Shown: positions 8,695-15,318 of the stretch, one piece after another
Layout of the letters: every line of letters starts with the position of its first letter
Position numbering within the stretch: the first letter of the stretch is position 1
Source: CAG-303 sp034172985
Lineage (GTDB): Bacteria; Bacillota; Clostridia; Lachnospirales; Lachnospiraceae
Direction: 5' to 3'
Length of the DNA: 21,217 bases
Assembly (NCBI GenBank): GCA_034172985.1
Contig: JAXFDY010000049.1
Location: 1 to 21,217, forward strand
Program-made: the position numbers and the translations under genes
Notes under the pieces: model-generated
Database searches by the model: none
What the model saw: only the letters and a program-made list of their open reading frames with translations
Told to the model about the DNA's origin: nothing

Positions 8695-8739
8695 ATTGTA
8701 TCAGTCTGTTTCATCATTTCACATAGCCTTATGTGAAAT
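8695..8739 (-). promoter_or_regulatory. candidate promoter with palindromic operator upstream of the alpha-galactosidase gene
   Basis: A perfect 10-bp palindrome, ATTTCACATA at 8716-8725 and TATGTGAAAT at 8730-8739, separated by GCCT. On the minus strand a -10-like TACAAT lies at 8700-8695, and the -35 position expected 17 bases upstream (8718-8723, TGTGAA) falls inside the palindrome. A weak -35 overlapped by a symmetric site suits an activator-dependent promoter. The AraC regulator encoded just upstream is the obvious candidate to bind it, which is inference. Confidence 0.55.
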
Positions 8740-8763
8740 CCACCCTTCCTGATGTGGTATATT

Positions 8764-9627
8764 TTATTCCTTATCTCGATATTCTGTTGGACTCATTCCT
8801 CTCAATTTTTTAAACATTTTAGAAAATGTCATGGGATCGTTGTAACCTACCTGACAGGCAACCTCCCTAATTTTTACATTCTTATCCGATAATAAAAGCT
8901 CCGCCTGCTCCATTCGATACTTCATTAAATACTCTTGTGGAGATACTCCTGTTACATTCTTAAAAATATTAGTCAAGTAACTTCTATCAATTCCAATATA
9001 TGATGCAATATCATTTATTCTTATACTATTCCTAAAATTACAACGGATGTAATCCATTGCCTGTTCGACATAAATCTGGTAGGGATAATCATAACGTTCT
9101 TCTCTTGGAAGTGTTGTTTTATATTCATCAATCAAAGCTGAGAGTATCTGCTGTAAAGCGGCCTCCCTTCTAAGCTCATTAGCCAACGTCAGATGACGAC
9201 ACATAATCATCTGCTGAATGTAGGTAAATACCAATGGCGTATTTTCGCATTTACAGGTAACATGCTCCCCATTAAGTCCGGCTGCATCCAAATAGAACGG
9301 AGCTTTAATTCCCTGAAATCCTACCCACATATAAGACCACGGATTTTTTAAATCCGCCTGGTAATAAACCTCCATATCCGGTCTTACCAGAAAAACATCT
9401 CCTCTTGATAAGTGAAATGTTTTGCCGTCACAGCAAAAAACACCTTTTCCATCACTGATAAAATGGAGAATATAGCAGTCCCTTTTCCCCGGTCCAAAGG
9501 AATGTCCGCCAAAGCAATTTTGTATTCCACAAGTAGACAAATATAAATCAATTGTACTGTGATTTAAATTTTCCAGACATTGAAACCCTGCATAATTTAA
9601 ATAAGTCACATCCTGTATCTTTTCCAT
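8764..9627 (-). CDS. AraC/XylS-family transcriptional regulator with cupin sensor domain
   Basis: A 287-residue DNA-binding regulator. The N-terminal cupin-like domain (about 25-110) is of the AraC ligand-binding type, with LSRGDVFLVRPDMEVYY at 73-89. The C-terminal double helix-turn-helix (about 188-285) contains INDIASYIGIDRSYLTNIFK and the typical ending VGYNDPMTFSKMFKKLRGMSP. The order resembles the sugar-responsive activators of raffinose and melibiose genes. The ATG at 9627 has AGGAG eight bases upstream. It begins 15 bp after the receiver gene ends, so it is probably cotranscribed with the sensor kinase genes, and it lies directly upstream of the GH36 gene and its palindromic operator. 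Activation of the alpha-galactosidase by this protein is the natural inference. The sensed sugar is unknown. Confidence 0.92.
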   Translation of the reverse strand: MEKIQDVTYLNYAGFQCLENLNHSTIDLYLSTCGIQNCFGGHSFGPGKRDCYILHFISDGKGVFCCDGKTFHLSRGDVFLVRPDMEVYYQADLKNPWSYMWVGFQGIKAPFYLDAAGLNGEHVTCKCENTPLVFTYIQQMIMCRHLTLANELRREAALQQILSALIDEYKTTLPREERYDYPYQIYVEQAMDYIRCNFRNSIRINDIASYIGIDRSYLTNIFKNVTGVSPQEYLMKYRMEQAELLLSDKNVKIREVACQVGYNDPMTFSKMFKKLRGMSPTEYRDKE

Positions 9628-9642
9628 ATATTTCTCCTATGT

Positions 9643-10050
9643 TTAGTATTTTCTGATCATTTTTATTTCTGGCAGTATCTTGCATATAAGCTCATCTAAT
9701 TTATGTGGTTCAATCGGCTTAGCCAGATAATCTGAAAAGCCTTCACCGGTATAATATTTCCTTGCATCATCCATCGCATTCGCAGTAAGAGCTATTATCG
9801 GGGTATCTTTATTTAAATTATCCTTCATTGTCTTGATAATATGTAATGTTTCGATTCCATCCATCTCAGGCATCATATGGTCAAGAAAAATAATATCGAA
9901 CTTATTCTCTTTCAACAGTTCAATACAAGCCTTTCCACTATCAGCTTCATATATCTTCATTTCTGAATGTTTTAATAATCCCATAAATATCTTGCGATTC
10001 ATCAGATTATCATCTACAATCAGAATTTTTTTATCAGATGCTACCAGCAA
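9643..10050 (-). CDS. stand-alone receiver domain, probably the detached receiver of a hybrid histidine kinase
   Basis: A 135-residue CheY-like receiver with all key residues: acidic pair D13-D14 (ILIVDDN), phospho-acceptor D57 (IFLDHMMPEMDG), T89 (ALTANA) and K111 (YLAKP). There is no output domain. The reading frame opens at a TTG (10050), has no convincing ribosome binding site, and overlaps the kinase end by 10 bp. In related Lachnospiraceae hybrid kinases this same domain follows the ATPase domain in one chain. A -1 shift at a run of five A (minus strand, 10071-10067) would join them as RSVKRK-NHKENP and on into the receiver. It may therefore be a separate coupled gene, part of a frameshifted fusion, or the product of a mutation or sequencing error. 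An AraC gene follows 15 bp later. Confidence 0.8.
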   Translation of the reverse strand: MLVASDKKILIVDDNLMNRKIFMGLLKHSEMKIYEADSGKACIELLKENKFDIIFLDHMMPEMDGIETLHIIKTMKDNLNKDTPIIALTANAMDDARKYYTGEGFSDYLAKPIEPHKLDELICKILPEIKMIRKY

Positions 10051-11519
10051 CGGATTTTCTTTATGATTTTTCTTTTGACAGATCTTTGAAAGGTAGCATC
10101 AACAACTTCCTGCTTTATTTGAAAAAAGAAACGGCTTCCTTTTCCGTATTCACTTTCAACATTGAGTGTACTATCCATCAGTTTTAGAAGTTGAACAGTA
10201 ATGCTCATTCCAAGACCAGTTCCCTCAATAGAGCGGTTTTTCTTTTCCTCAATTCTCTGGAATTCTTCAAAAAGCTTTGGCATATCCTCATCCTTAATAC
10301 CAATTCCACTATCCTGTACCTCAAAACATAAAAAATATGCATCATCCTTGCAATATCCAGATACCTTCAAGTATACATATCCCTTATGGGTATATTTGAC
10401 GGCATTAGACAGAAGATTCGTAAGAATCTGTCGTACTTTTACATCATCACCGATATATTTTGCAGGTATAAGCGGATCTACATTGATTTTGAATACAAGG
10501 TCCTTATCTTTGGCACGAACTTCTGTCATAATATAAATATCATGCAACAAACTGCTAAGATTATATTCGACAGGTGTCAGTACCATTTTTCCGGCTTCGA
10601 TTTTAGATAAATCCAGAATTTCATTGATAATACTTAAGAGTGCATGAGCTGAACTATCTATGTTTGCTGAATATTCTAATACGTTTTCTTCATTTGATTC
10701 CCTCAAAATCATTTCATTCATTCCCAGTACTGCATTAATTGGTGTTCGTATTTCATGGGACATTCGTGCAAGGAAAATACTCTTAGCCTCATTGGCAGCA
10801 TTTGCTTTTTCTTCTTTTTCTTTTAATGCCTGCATCTGACTGCGGACAATCTTAACCATATGAGAAATAAGCATAAACAGGCAAAAAATCGTCGTGCCAT
10901 ATCTGCTATATTTTTCGATATGCTCTGATGTAGAAAAATAAGAGTGGACAATATCAAAAATACCACATAAGCCCAATGGTAATAATGCAATAAAATCTAG
11001 CCAATAACTGTTTTCTTCTTTTCGTATGTTCGATATGAATACATTCATCAAAGTAAACCATATGGAAACAAACAAAATAATATGTGAAAATACAGCCATG
11101 TCCATAAAATCAACAAGATTTGTAAGCTGTAAAACAGTCTGTATAACAGCATTCAGAATAGCTATTAAAAATAATATATTCAATGTTTTTGATTTTTTAA
11201 TTACAATTCCTTTGGTATAATATGGAATAAAAAATAACGGCAACAACATAAGTGAAAAAAATACAATAACGGAATATAATGTCTGGTTGCCATAAAAAAG
11301 GTTCATTGATTTCGTTTCTATACAATAATAAATAAATGATACAAAACAAAATACACATAAATACTCCATACCGTCTGAACTTTTCCTATAAATTCGCTGA
11401 ATGATGGACAGTATCAAAAAGGCAATTCCTGCTACCAGAATCAAAAAGCAGCATGCATACTTAAAATAATTATTTTCAATCATTTTTAAAATAGAAATAT
11501 CCCGGTCAGCTAATGTCAT
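10041..11519 (-). CDS. 7TM sensor histidine kinase core (lacking its sensor and receiver domains)
   Basis: A 492-residue membrane kinase. Seven hydrophobic segments lie roughly at residues 20-40, 52-68, 80-100, 112-132, 141-163, 173-193 and 206-224, as in 7TMR-DISM kinases. A short coiled region rich in K, E and A leads to the dimerisation domain with the phospho-accepting H255 (SHEIRTP). The ATPase domain has the N box (N372), DSGIG (403-407), the F box (FEEFQR) and GTGLGM (433-438). The ATG at 11519 overlaps the preceding sensor gene's TGA as ATGA, allowing coupled translation. The protein starts in what would be the loop just before TM1 of an intact relative and ends 17 residues past the last kinase motif, so it looks like the middle piece of a three-part hybrid kinase. 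Catalytic competence is well supported; the ligand is unknown. Confidence 0.9.
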   Translation of the reverse strand: MTLADRDISILKMIENNYFKYACCFLILVAGIAFLILSIIQRIYRKSSDGMEYLCVFCFVSFIYYCIETKSMNLFYGNQTLYSVIVFFSLMLLPLFFIPYYTKGIVIKKSKTLNILFLIAILNAVIQTVLQLTNLVDFMDMAVFSHIILFVSIWFTLMNVFISNIRKEENSYWLDFIALLPLGLCGIFDIVHSYFSTSEHIEKYSRYGTTIFCLFMLISHMVKIVRSQMQALKEKEEKANAANEAKSIFLARMSHEIRTPINAVLGMNEMILRESNEENVLEYSANIDSSAHALLSIINEILDLSKIEAGKMVLTPVEYNLSSLLHDIYIMTEVRAKDKDLVFKINVDPLIPAKYIGDDVKVRQILTNLLSNAVKYTHKGYVYLKVSGYCKDDAYFLCFEVQDSGIGIKDEDMPKLFEEFQRIEEKKNRSIEGTGLGMSITVQLLKLMDSTLNVESEYGKGSRFFFQIKQEVVDATFQRSVKRKIIKKIRCW

Positions 11520-11980
11520 CGAATCGATACAGGCACCATAATTTCATAAGGTGATGTCAATTCAATGCGTATTCGTCCTTCTTCCAAATTTTCAGGTATA
11601 TCTATAAAATTCATTACACTTCCCGGTGTTGCTCCAAAACTTCTTTCATCATTGACACCAAATTCATAAATCACTTTCCCATCAATCAGAATCCTTATAT
11701 TTTTATCAGCAGTCAAAAAAGATAATGTTTTGCCCCAAAATTCTTCCGGAATGATATTTTCTATCACAACTAATTCGTCAGCCTGACATGTGTCATAATA
11801 CGGAAGTTCAATTTCTTTCGATTCTCCATTTTCTCTGGTTATCGTCCATCCTAGATTAAAATCTTTCACTGTACCATTCGTAAGGGTGACATCATCCACC
11901 TTAAATGTATTAATTACATAAATACAGATAATAAGCTGGATAAATAAAATAATCCAGGATGCTTTGTTTAGATATTTCAT
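11516..11980 (-). CDS. membrane-anchored extracytoplasmic sensor domain, probably the N-terminal part of the adjacent kinase
   Basis: A 154-residue protein: a membrane anchor at about residues 8-25 (WIILFIQLIICIYVI), then an extracytoplasmic beta-sandwich with a jelly-roll pattern (IRILIDGKVIYEFG, ATPGSVMNFIDIP, RIRIELTSPYEI). This type of domain normally precedes the 7TM region in one polypeptide. Here it stops at VPVSIR followed by TGA, which overlaps the kinase ATG. Read in the kinase frame, the sequence just before that ATG gives CIDS, so a -1 change near 11525 would fuse the two genes. It has the best translation signals of the operon, an AGGAGG eight bases before the ATG, and is the first gene after an extended -10 promoter. 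Ligand unknown; the sandwich fold may bind carbohydrate, which would fit the GH36 gene nearby, but this is inference. Confidence 0.8.
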   Translation of the reverse strand: MKYLNKASWIILFIQLIICIYVINTFKVDDVTLTNGTVKDFNLGWTITRENGESKEIELPYYDTCQADELVVIENIIPEEFWGKTLSFLTADKNIRILIDGKVIYEFGVNDERSFGATPGSVMNFIDIPENLEEGRIRIELTSPYEIMVPVSIR

Positions 11981-12021
11981 TTTATCATCCTCCTAATACT
12001 CTGCAATTTCTAGCTTTACAT

Positions 12022-12030
12022 ATTATACCA
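12022..12030 (-). promoter_or_regulatory. extended -10 promoter of the sensor-kinase operon
   Basis: The minus strand reads TGGTATAAT: a perfect TATAAT (12027-12022) with the TGn extension. It lies about 40 bases upstream of the ATG at 11980 and about 23 bases past the T-run of the preceding terminator. The -35 region (AGAAAA at 17-bp spacing) is poor, as is common with extended -10 promoters. Confidence 0.65.
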
Positions 12031-12052
12031 CATCCCTTCTATATTTTTCTAC

Positions 12053-12096
12053 AAAAAAAAGCCGCTACTAAGATTATAACATCTCAATAACGGCTT
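12053..12096 (-). terminator. strong rho-independent terminator of the paaK-ior operon
   Basis: On the minus strand AAGCCGTTATTGAGAT (12096-12081) pairs with ATCTTAGTAGCGGCTT over 16 bp, three of them G-U, around a 6-base loop, and runs into eight T (12060-12053). It starts 30 bases after the amidohydrolase stop codon. Confidence 0.9.
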
Positions 12097-12126
12097 ACTT
12101 CCATATTCTTTTATTCAAGCTTGCAA

Positions 12127-12966
12127 TTAAAAACAGTCTAATTTAAGATTAGGCAAGAATAATAATTTCATAGCATTTAATTCAAAAATCTGCTCTTTCT
12201 CATGAAAAGTCAATTTACTGTTTTTTATCCATTCAACTGCTTCATTCTGTTTAGACCATGGACTATCAGTAGCAAAGAGTATTCGATCGCTTCCATGTTT
12301 TTCTACCATCTCATAAAACCTGTTTTCTTCCAAATACGGATGTACAAATGCAAGATCAAGATATACCTTCTTCCCCAAAATATACTCTTCTACCTGTTCC
12401 CACTGTTTCCAGCCGCCAAGGTGCGCCAATACCATTTTCGACGGTTGTGTGTCATTTAACACATTCAAGGCCATTGCCGGTGAACAATGGACCGGGCTTG
12501 GCAGACCGATATCAATTCCGGCATGCACCAGAACAATCATGTCCAGTTCAGTGGCACAACTTACAATACGTTTATACCTGATATCGTCAAAAAATACTTT
12601 TTGATAGTCCGGATGAAGCTTAATTCCCGGAAACCCCATACTCTTTAATTCTTTTAGTTTTGCCTTGTAATCTTCGTTGTCGGGATGAATTCCACCAAAT
12701 GATATAAGTTTTGGTAAGTCATCATTTAAAGAACCAAACCGTTCATTGACAGAGTACGCAAACCGATTAATACTGTCAAACTGTTTCGGTGACGTAACCA
12801 CCGGCATAATAACGGATGTATCCACACCTGCCTGTTCCATAGAAGCCAATAACCCCTGAATACATCCGTTTGTTGCAGCGGAAAGCCCGGATTTTTTCTC
12901 AAGTTCACTGATGGCTGCTGCTGCAATCTTTTCCGGAAAAATATGAGTATGAAAATCAATTATCAT
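12127..12966 (-). CDS. amidohydrolase-2 family metal-dependent hydrolase
   Basis: A TIM-barrel hydrolase of 279 residues from the ATG at 12966. Seen: DFHTH metal site (H6, H8), GIKLHPD (H118), VLVHAG (H148), VLAHLGGW (H182) and FATDSPW (D234), the ligand pattern of amidohydrolase-2 proteins, which include hydrolases and non-oxidative decarboxylases acting on aromatic acids. I chose the ATG because DFHTH should lie within the first few residues and AGGAAAAGAG precedes it; an in-frame TTG at 12990 would add eight residues. The ATG lies inside the end of the ACT gene (11-bp overlap), so the two are probably translationally coupled. It is the last gene of the operon, before the terminator. The substrate cannot be read from sequence; an aromatic acid, ester or lactone linked to arylacetate metabolism is a guess from context. 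Confidence 0.88.
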   Translation of the reverse strand: MIIDFHTHIFPEKIAAAAISELEKKSGLSAATNGCIQGLLASMEQAGVDTSVIMPVVTSPKQFDSINRFAYSVNERFGSLNDDLPKLISFGGIHPDNEDYKAKLKELKSMGFPGIKLHPDYQKVFFDDIRYKRIVSCATELDMIVLVHAGIDIGLPSPVHCSPAMALNVLNDTQPSKMVLAHLGGWKQWEQVEEYILGKKVYLDLAFVHPYLEENRFYEMVEKHGSDRILFATDSPWSKQNEAVEWIKNSKLTFHEKEQIFELNAMKLLFLPNLKLDCF

Positions 12967-13387
12967 TTTGAATCTCTTTTCCTGTAACAAATTCTACATC
13001 GGTCTCATTTAGCAATTCTACGGCTCTTTTTAAATCTGAAGTCTTAATTACTATGGACGCATCATCAGTTCCTGTGGAAAGCGCATACATATACTCAATG
13101 TTGATATGAGATTTGCAGATTACATCCAAAAGTTCCTGGAGCTGACCCACTCTATGCGCCAGTCTTATTCCCAACACATCTGTAAGCATTGCAGAAAAAC
13201 CTTTTTCCTTCAATGCATCCTTTCCTGCCTCCGGTTTGTCAACCAGTAAACGCAACAGTCCGAAATCACTTGTATCAGCAAGACTCATTGATACAATATT
13301 TACATTATTTTGTTTTAGTACGTCCAGGACATCCTCAAGACGTCCTTCCCTATTTTCAATAAAAACGGATAACTGCTTTAAAAACAT
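12956..13387 (-). CDS. tandem ACT-domain amino-acid-binding protein
   Basis: A 143-residue protein made of two ACT modules: residues 1-68 (LKQLSVFIENREGRLEDVL, NIVSMSLADT, FGLLRLLVD) and about 70-140 (VLGIRLAHRVGQLQELLDV, NIEYMYAL, ASIVIKTSDL). ACT domains bind small ligands, usually amino acids, and regulate enzymes or transcription. There is no catalytic or DNA-binding domain, so it should act by binding a partner. It starts 17 bp after paaK with GAGGAGG seven bases before the ATG and overlaps the amidohydrolase start. Lone double-ACT proteins beside phenylacetate-CoA ligase and indolepyruvate oxidoreductase genes are a recurring arrangement in anaerobes, so sensing of an aromatic amino acid or its keto acid is the likely job. 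Confidence 0.9.
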   Translation of the reverse strand: MFLKQLSVFIENREGRLEDVLDVLKQNNVNIVSMSLADTSDFGLLRLLVDKPEAGKDALKEKGFSAMLTDVLGIRLAHRVGQLQELLDVICKSHINIEYMYALSTGTDDASIVIKTSDLKRAVELLNETDVEFVTGKEIQNDN

Positions 13388-13404
13388 ACTTTGTCCTCCT
13401 CGTA

Positions 13405-14703
13405 TTATACAAGTTTACGGTTATCAATAACATGGACTGATTTTCCCATGCTTCTCTCTAAAGTCTTAGGTTCAACCAGCTTGACTTTTACTGCAAGACC
13501 GATTGCATGCTGTATCACTATTGCAATCTTCTTTGTCAGTTTCTCTAATTCCTTGATTTCGTCTGAGAAGAATTTCTCATCTACCTCAACCTGCACCTCA
13601 AGTGTATCAAGATTATTTACACGGTCAACAATCATGAGATAATGAGGTTTTGTCTCGCCCATTTCAAGCAAAGCGGCCTCTATCTGAGATGGAAATACAT
13701 TAACTCCGCGTATGATAAGCATATCGTCTGAACGTCCTTTAAAACGGCTGATTCTCGCCAGTGTACGTCCACACTCGCATGGTGAGTAATCAATACTTGT
13801 CAAATCTCTTGTACGATAACGAAGGAGCGGAATGCCTTCCTTTGTCAGAGTTGTAAATACCAGCTCACCTGTCTCACCTTCTGGAACACCCTTCAATGTC
13901 TCTGGGTCAATAATCTCCGGAAGAAAATGATCCTCATATACATGGAGTCCCTTATGATACTGACAGTCACATGCCACACCCGGTCCCATGATTTCAGACA
14001 GGCCATAGATGTCATGAGCATTTATATGAAGTTTCTGTTCTATCTGAATTCTCATATTTTCTGTCCATGGTTCTGCACCACATACCGCACATTTTAATTT
14101 GATTTTATCAATATCGCCACTTTCTTCAAGCGTCTCCGCAATATGAAGAAGATATGACGGTGTACATGCAATGGCTGTCACACCAAAGTCAAGCATCATT
14201 GTAGTCAGCTTTTTTGTGTTTCCGGTAGACATAGGCACAACGGAAGCTCCAAGTTTTTCTGCGCCGCCATGAGCTCCAAGACCACCTGTAAACAATCCAT
14301 AACCATATGCAACCTGAATCACATCATTTCTGCTTACACCTGCCATCGTAAGTGCTCTTGCCACGCATTCGCTCCAGATTTCCAGATCACGTCTTGTATA
14401 TCCTACTACGGTTGCCTTTCCCGTGGTTCCGCTGGATGCATGAATACGAACAATTTCTGATTGCGGTACGGCAAACAGACCAAACGGATAATTATCACGC
14501 AAGTCGCTCTTTGTAGTAAAAGGAAGCTTTTCAAGATCTTCAATTCCCCGAATATCCCCTACTTCAAGGCCAAGCTCCTGCATTTTTTTACGATAAAATG
14601 GTACATTGTGATAAACACGGTCCACTACCTTCACAAGCCTGGCACTCTGCAGAGTCATTATTTCGTCCCTGCTCATGCATTCTTTTGTTTCATTCCAAAT
14701 CAT
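13405..14703 (-). CDS. paaK: phenylacetate-CoA ligase (second copy in the operon)
   Basis: An adenylate-forming ligase of 432 residues, the usual PaaK length. It activates phenylacetate or related aryl acids with ATP and CoA to the aryl-acetyl-CoA, or runs in reverse to make ATP. Seen: nucleotide loop HASSGTTGK (88-96), the GAEPW motif (209-213) of characterised PaaK enzymes, YGLSE (233-237), RYRTRD and RSDDMLIIRG before the small C-terminal domain. Cysteines in ACDCQYH and the CECG segment could form a metal site. It begins 3 bp after iorB ends, with AAGGGAGA before the ATG, and is 17 bp from the ACT gene. It is clearly diverged from the other ligase in the operon, roughly half identical by eye, so this is not a recent duplication. 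The precise aryl acid is unknown. Confidence 0.93.
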   Translation of the reverse strand: MIWNETKECMSRDEIMTLQSARLVKVVDRVYHNVPFYRKKMQELGLEVGDIRGIEDLEKLPFTTKSDLRDNYPFGLFAVPQSEIVRIHASSGTTGKATVVGYTRRDLEIWSECVARALTMAGVSRNDVIQVAYGYGLFTGGLGAHGGAEKLGASVVPMSTGNTKKLTTMMLDFGVTAIACTPSYLLHIAETLEESGDIDKIKLKCAVCGAEPWTENMRIQIEQKLHINAHDIYGLSEIMGPGVACDCQYHKGLHVYEDHFLPEIIDPETLKGVPEGETGELVFTTLTKEGIPLLRYRTRDLTSIDYSPCECGRTLARISRFKGRSDDMLIIRGVNVFPSQIEAALLEMGETKPHYLMIVDRVNNLDTLEVQVEVDEKFFSDEIKELEKLTKKIAIVIQHAIGLAVKVKLVEPKTLERSMGKSVHVIDNRKLV

Positions 14704-14706
14704 ATA

Positions 14707-15279
14707 CTATCTCCCTTCATACCCCAGCAGAAATGCTGATTTATTAATGTCCACCGTCTTTGGCGGTACAGTTTTTTCGATTACATTAAGCCAATCATCT
14801 TTATCAAAATCCATATGTCTTGCTGCAAGCCCAAGAATAATAACATTAAATGCCTTTGGATTTCCCAGCTTCTTCGCTTCTTCCATAGCATTCATTGAGT
14901 ATACCTTATACTTCTCTGAAAGCTTTTCTAAAATATTATCCGGATATTCTGCAGCACCTGTCACAACCGTAATAGGATCAATTCTCCAGTCGTTTGCAAC
15001 AATTACTCCTGATTGTTTTAAATAATGCGCATATCTTAATGCCTCTAATTTTTCAAAGGCAATCAAAACATCTGCCTGACCTTCCTCCACAATCGGCTCT
15101 GTCACTTGATCTCCATATCTTACAAAGGTAACTACACTTCCGCCTCTCTGTGCCATTCCATGGACCTCAGATAGTTTTACGTCATATCCGGCATCAAGTG
15201 TAATGCCGCCTAAAATACGGCTGGTAAGCAGGGTACCCTGTCCCCCTACACCTACAATCATAATATTCTTAGTTTCCAA
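14707..15279 (-). CDS. iorB: indolepyruvate ferredoxin oxidoreductase, beta subunit
   Basis: A 190-residue subunit of the enzyme that decarboxylates arylpyruvates to arylacetyl-CoA while reducing ferredoxin, or does the reverse. Seen: the N-terminal glycine-rich GVGGQGTLLTSRILGG (10-25), followed by EVHGMAQRGGSVVTFVR, both typical of the gamma-type domain of 2-oxoacid:ferredoxin oxidoreductases. Length is normal for IorB. The start is a TTG at 15279 with AAGGAGG about ten bases upstream; an ATG six codons in would cut into the conserved beginning. It follows iorA by 39 bp and precedes paaK by 3 bp. Confidence 0.93.
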   Translation of the reverse strand: METKNIMIVGVGGQGTLLTSRILGGITLDAGYDVKLSEVHGMAQRGGSVVTFVRYGDQVTEPIVEEGQADVLIAFEKLEALRYAHYLKQSGVIVANDWRIDPITVVTGAAEYPDNILEKLSEKYKVYSMNAMEEAKKLGNPKAFNVIILGLAARHMDFDKDDWLNVIEKTVPPKTVDINKSAFLLGYEGR

Positions 15280-15318
15280 TGGTCCTAATCCTCCTTACTG
15301 CAAATATATTTCCATATT

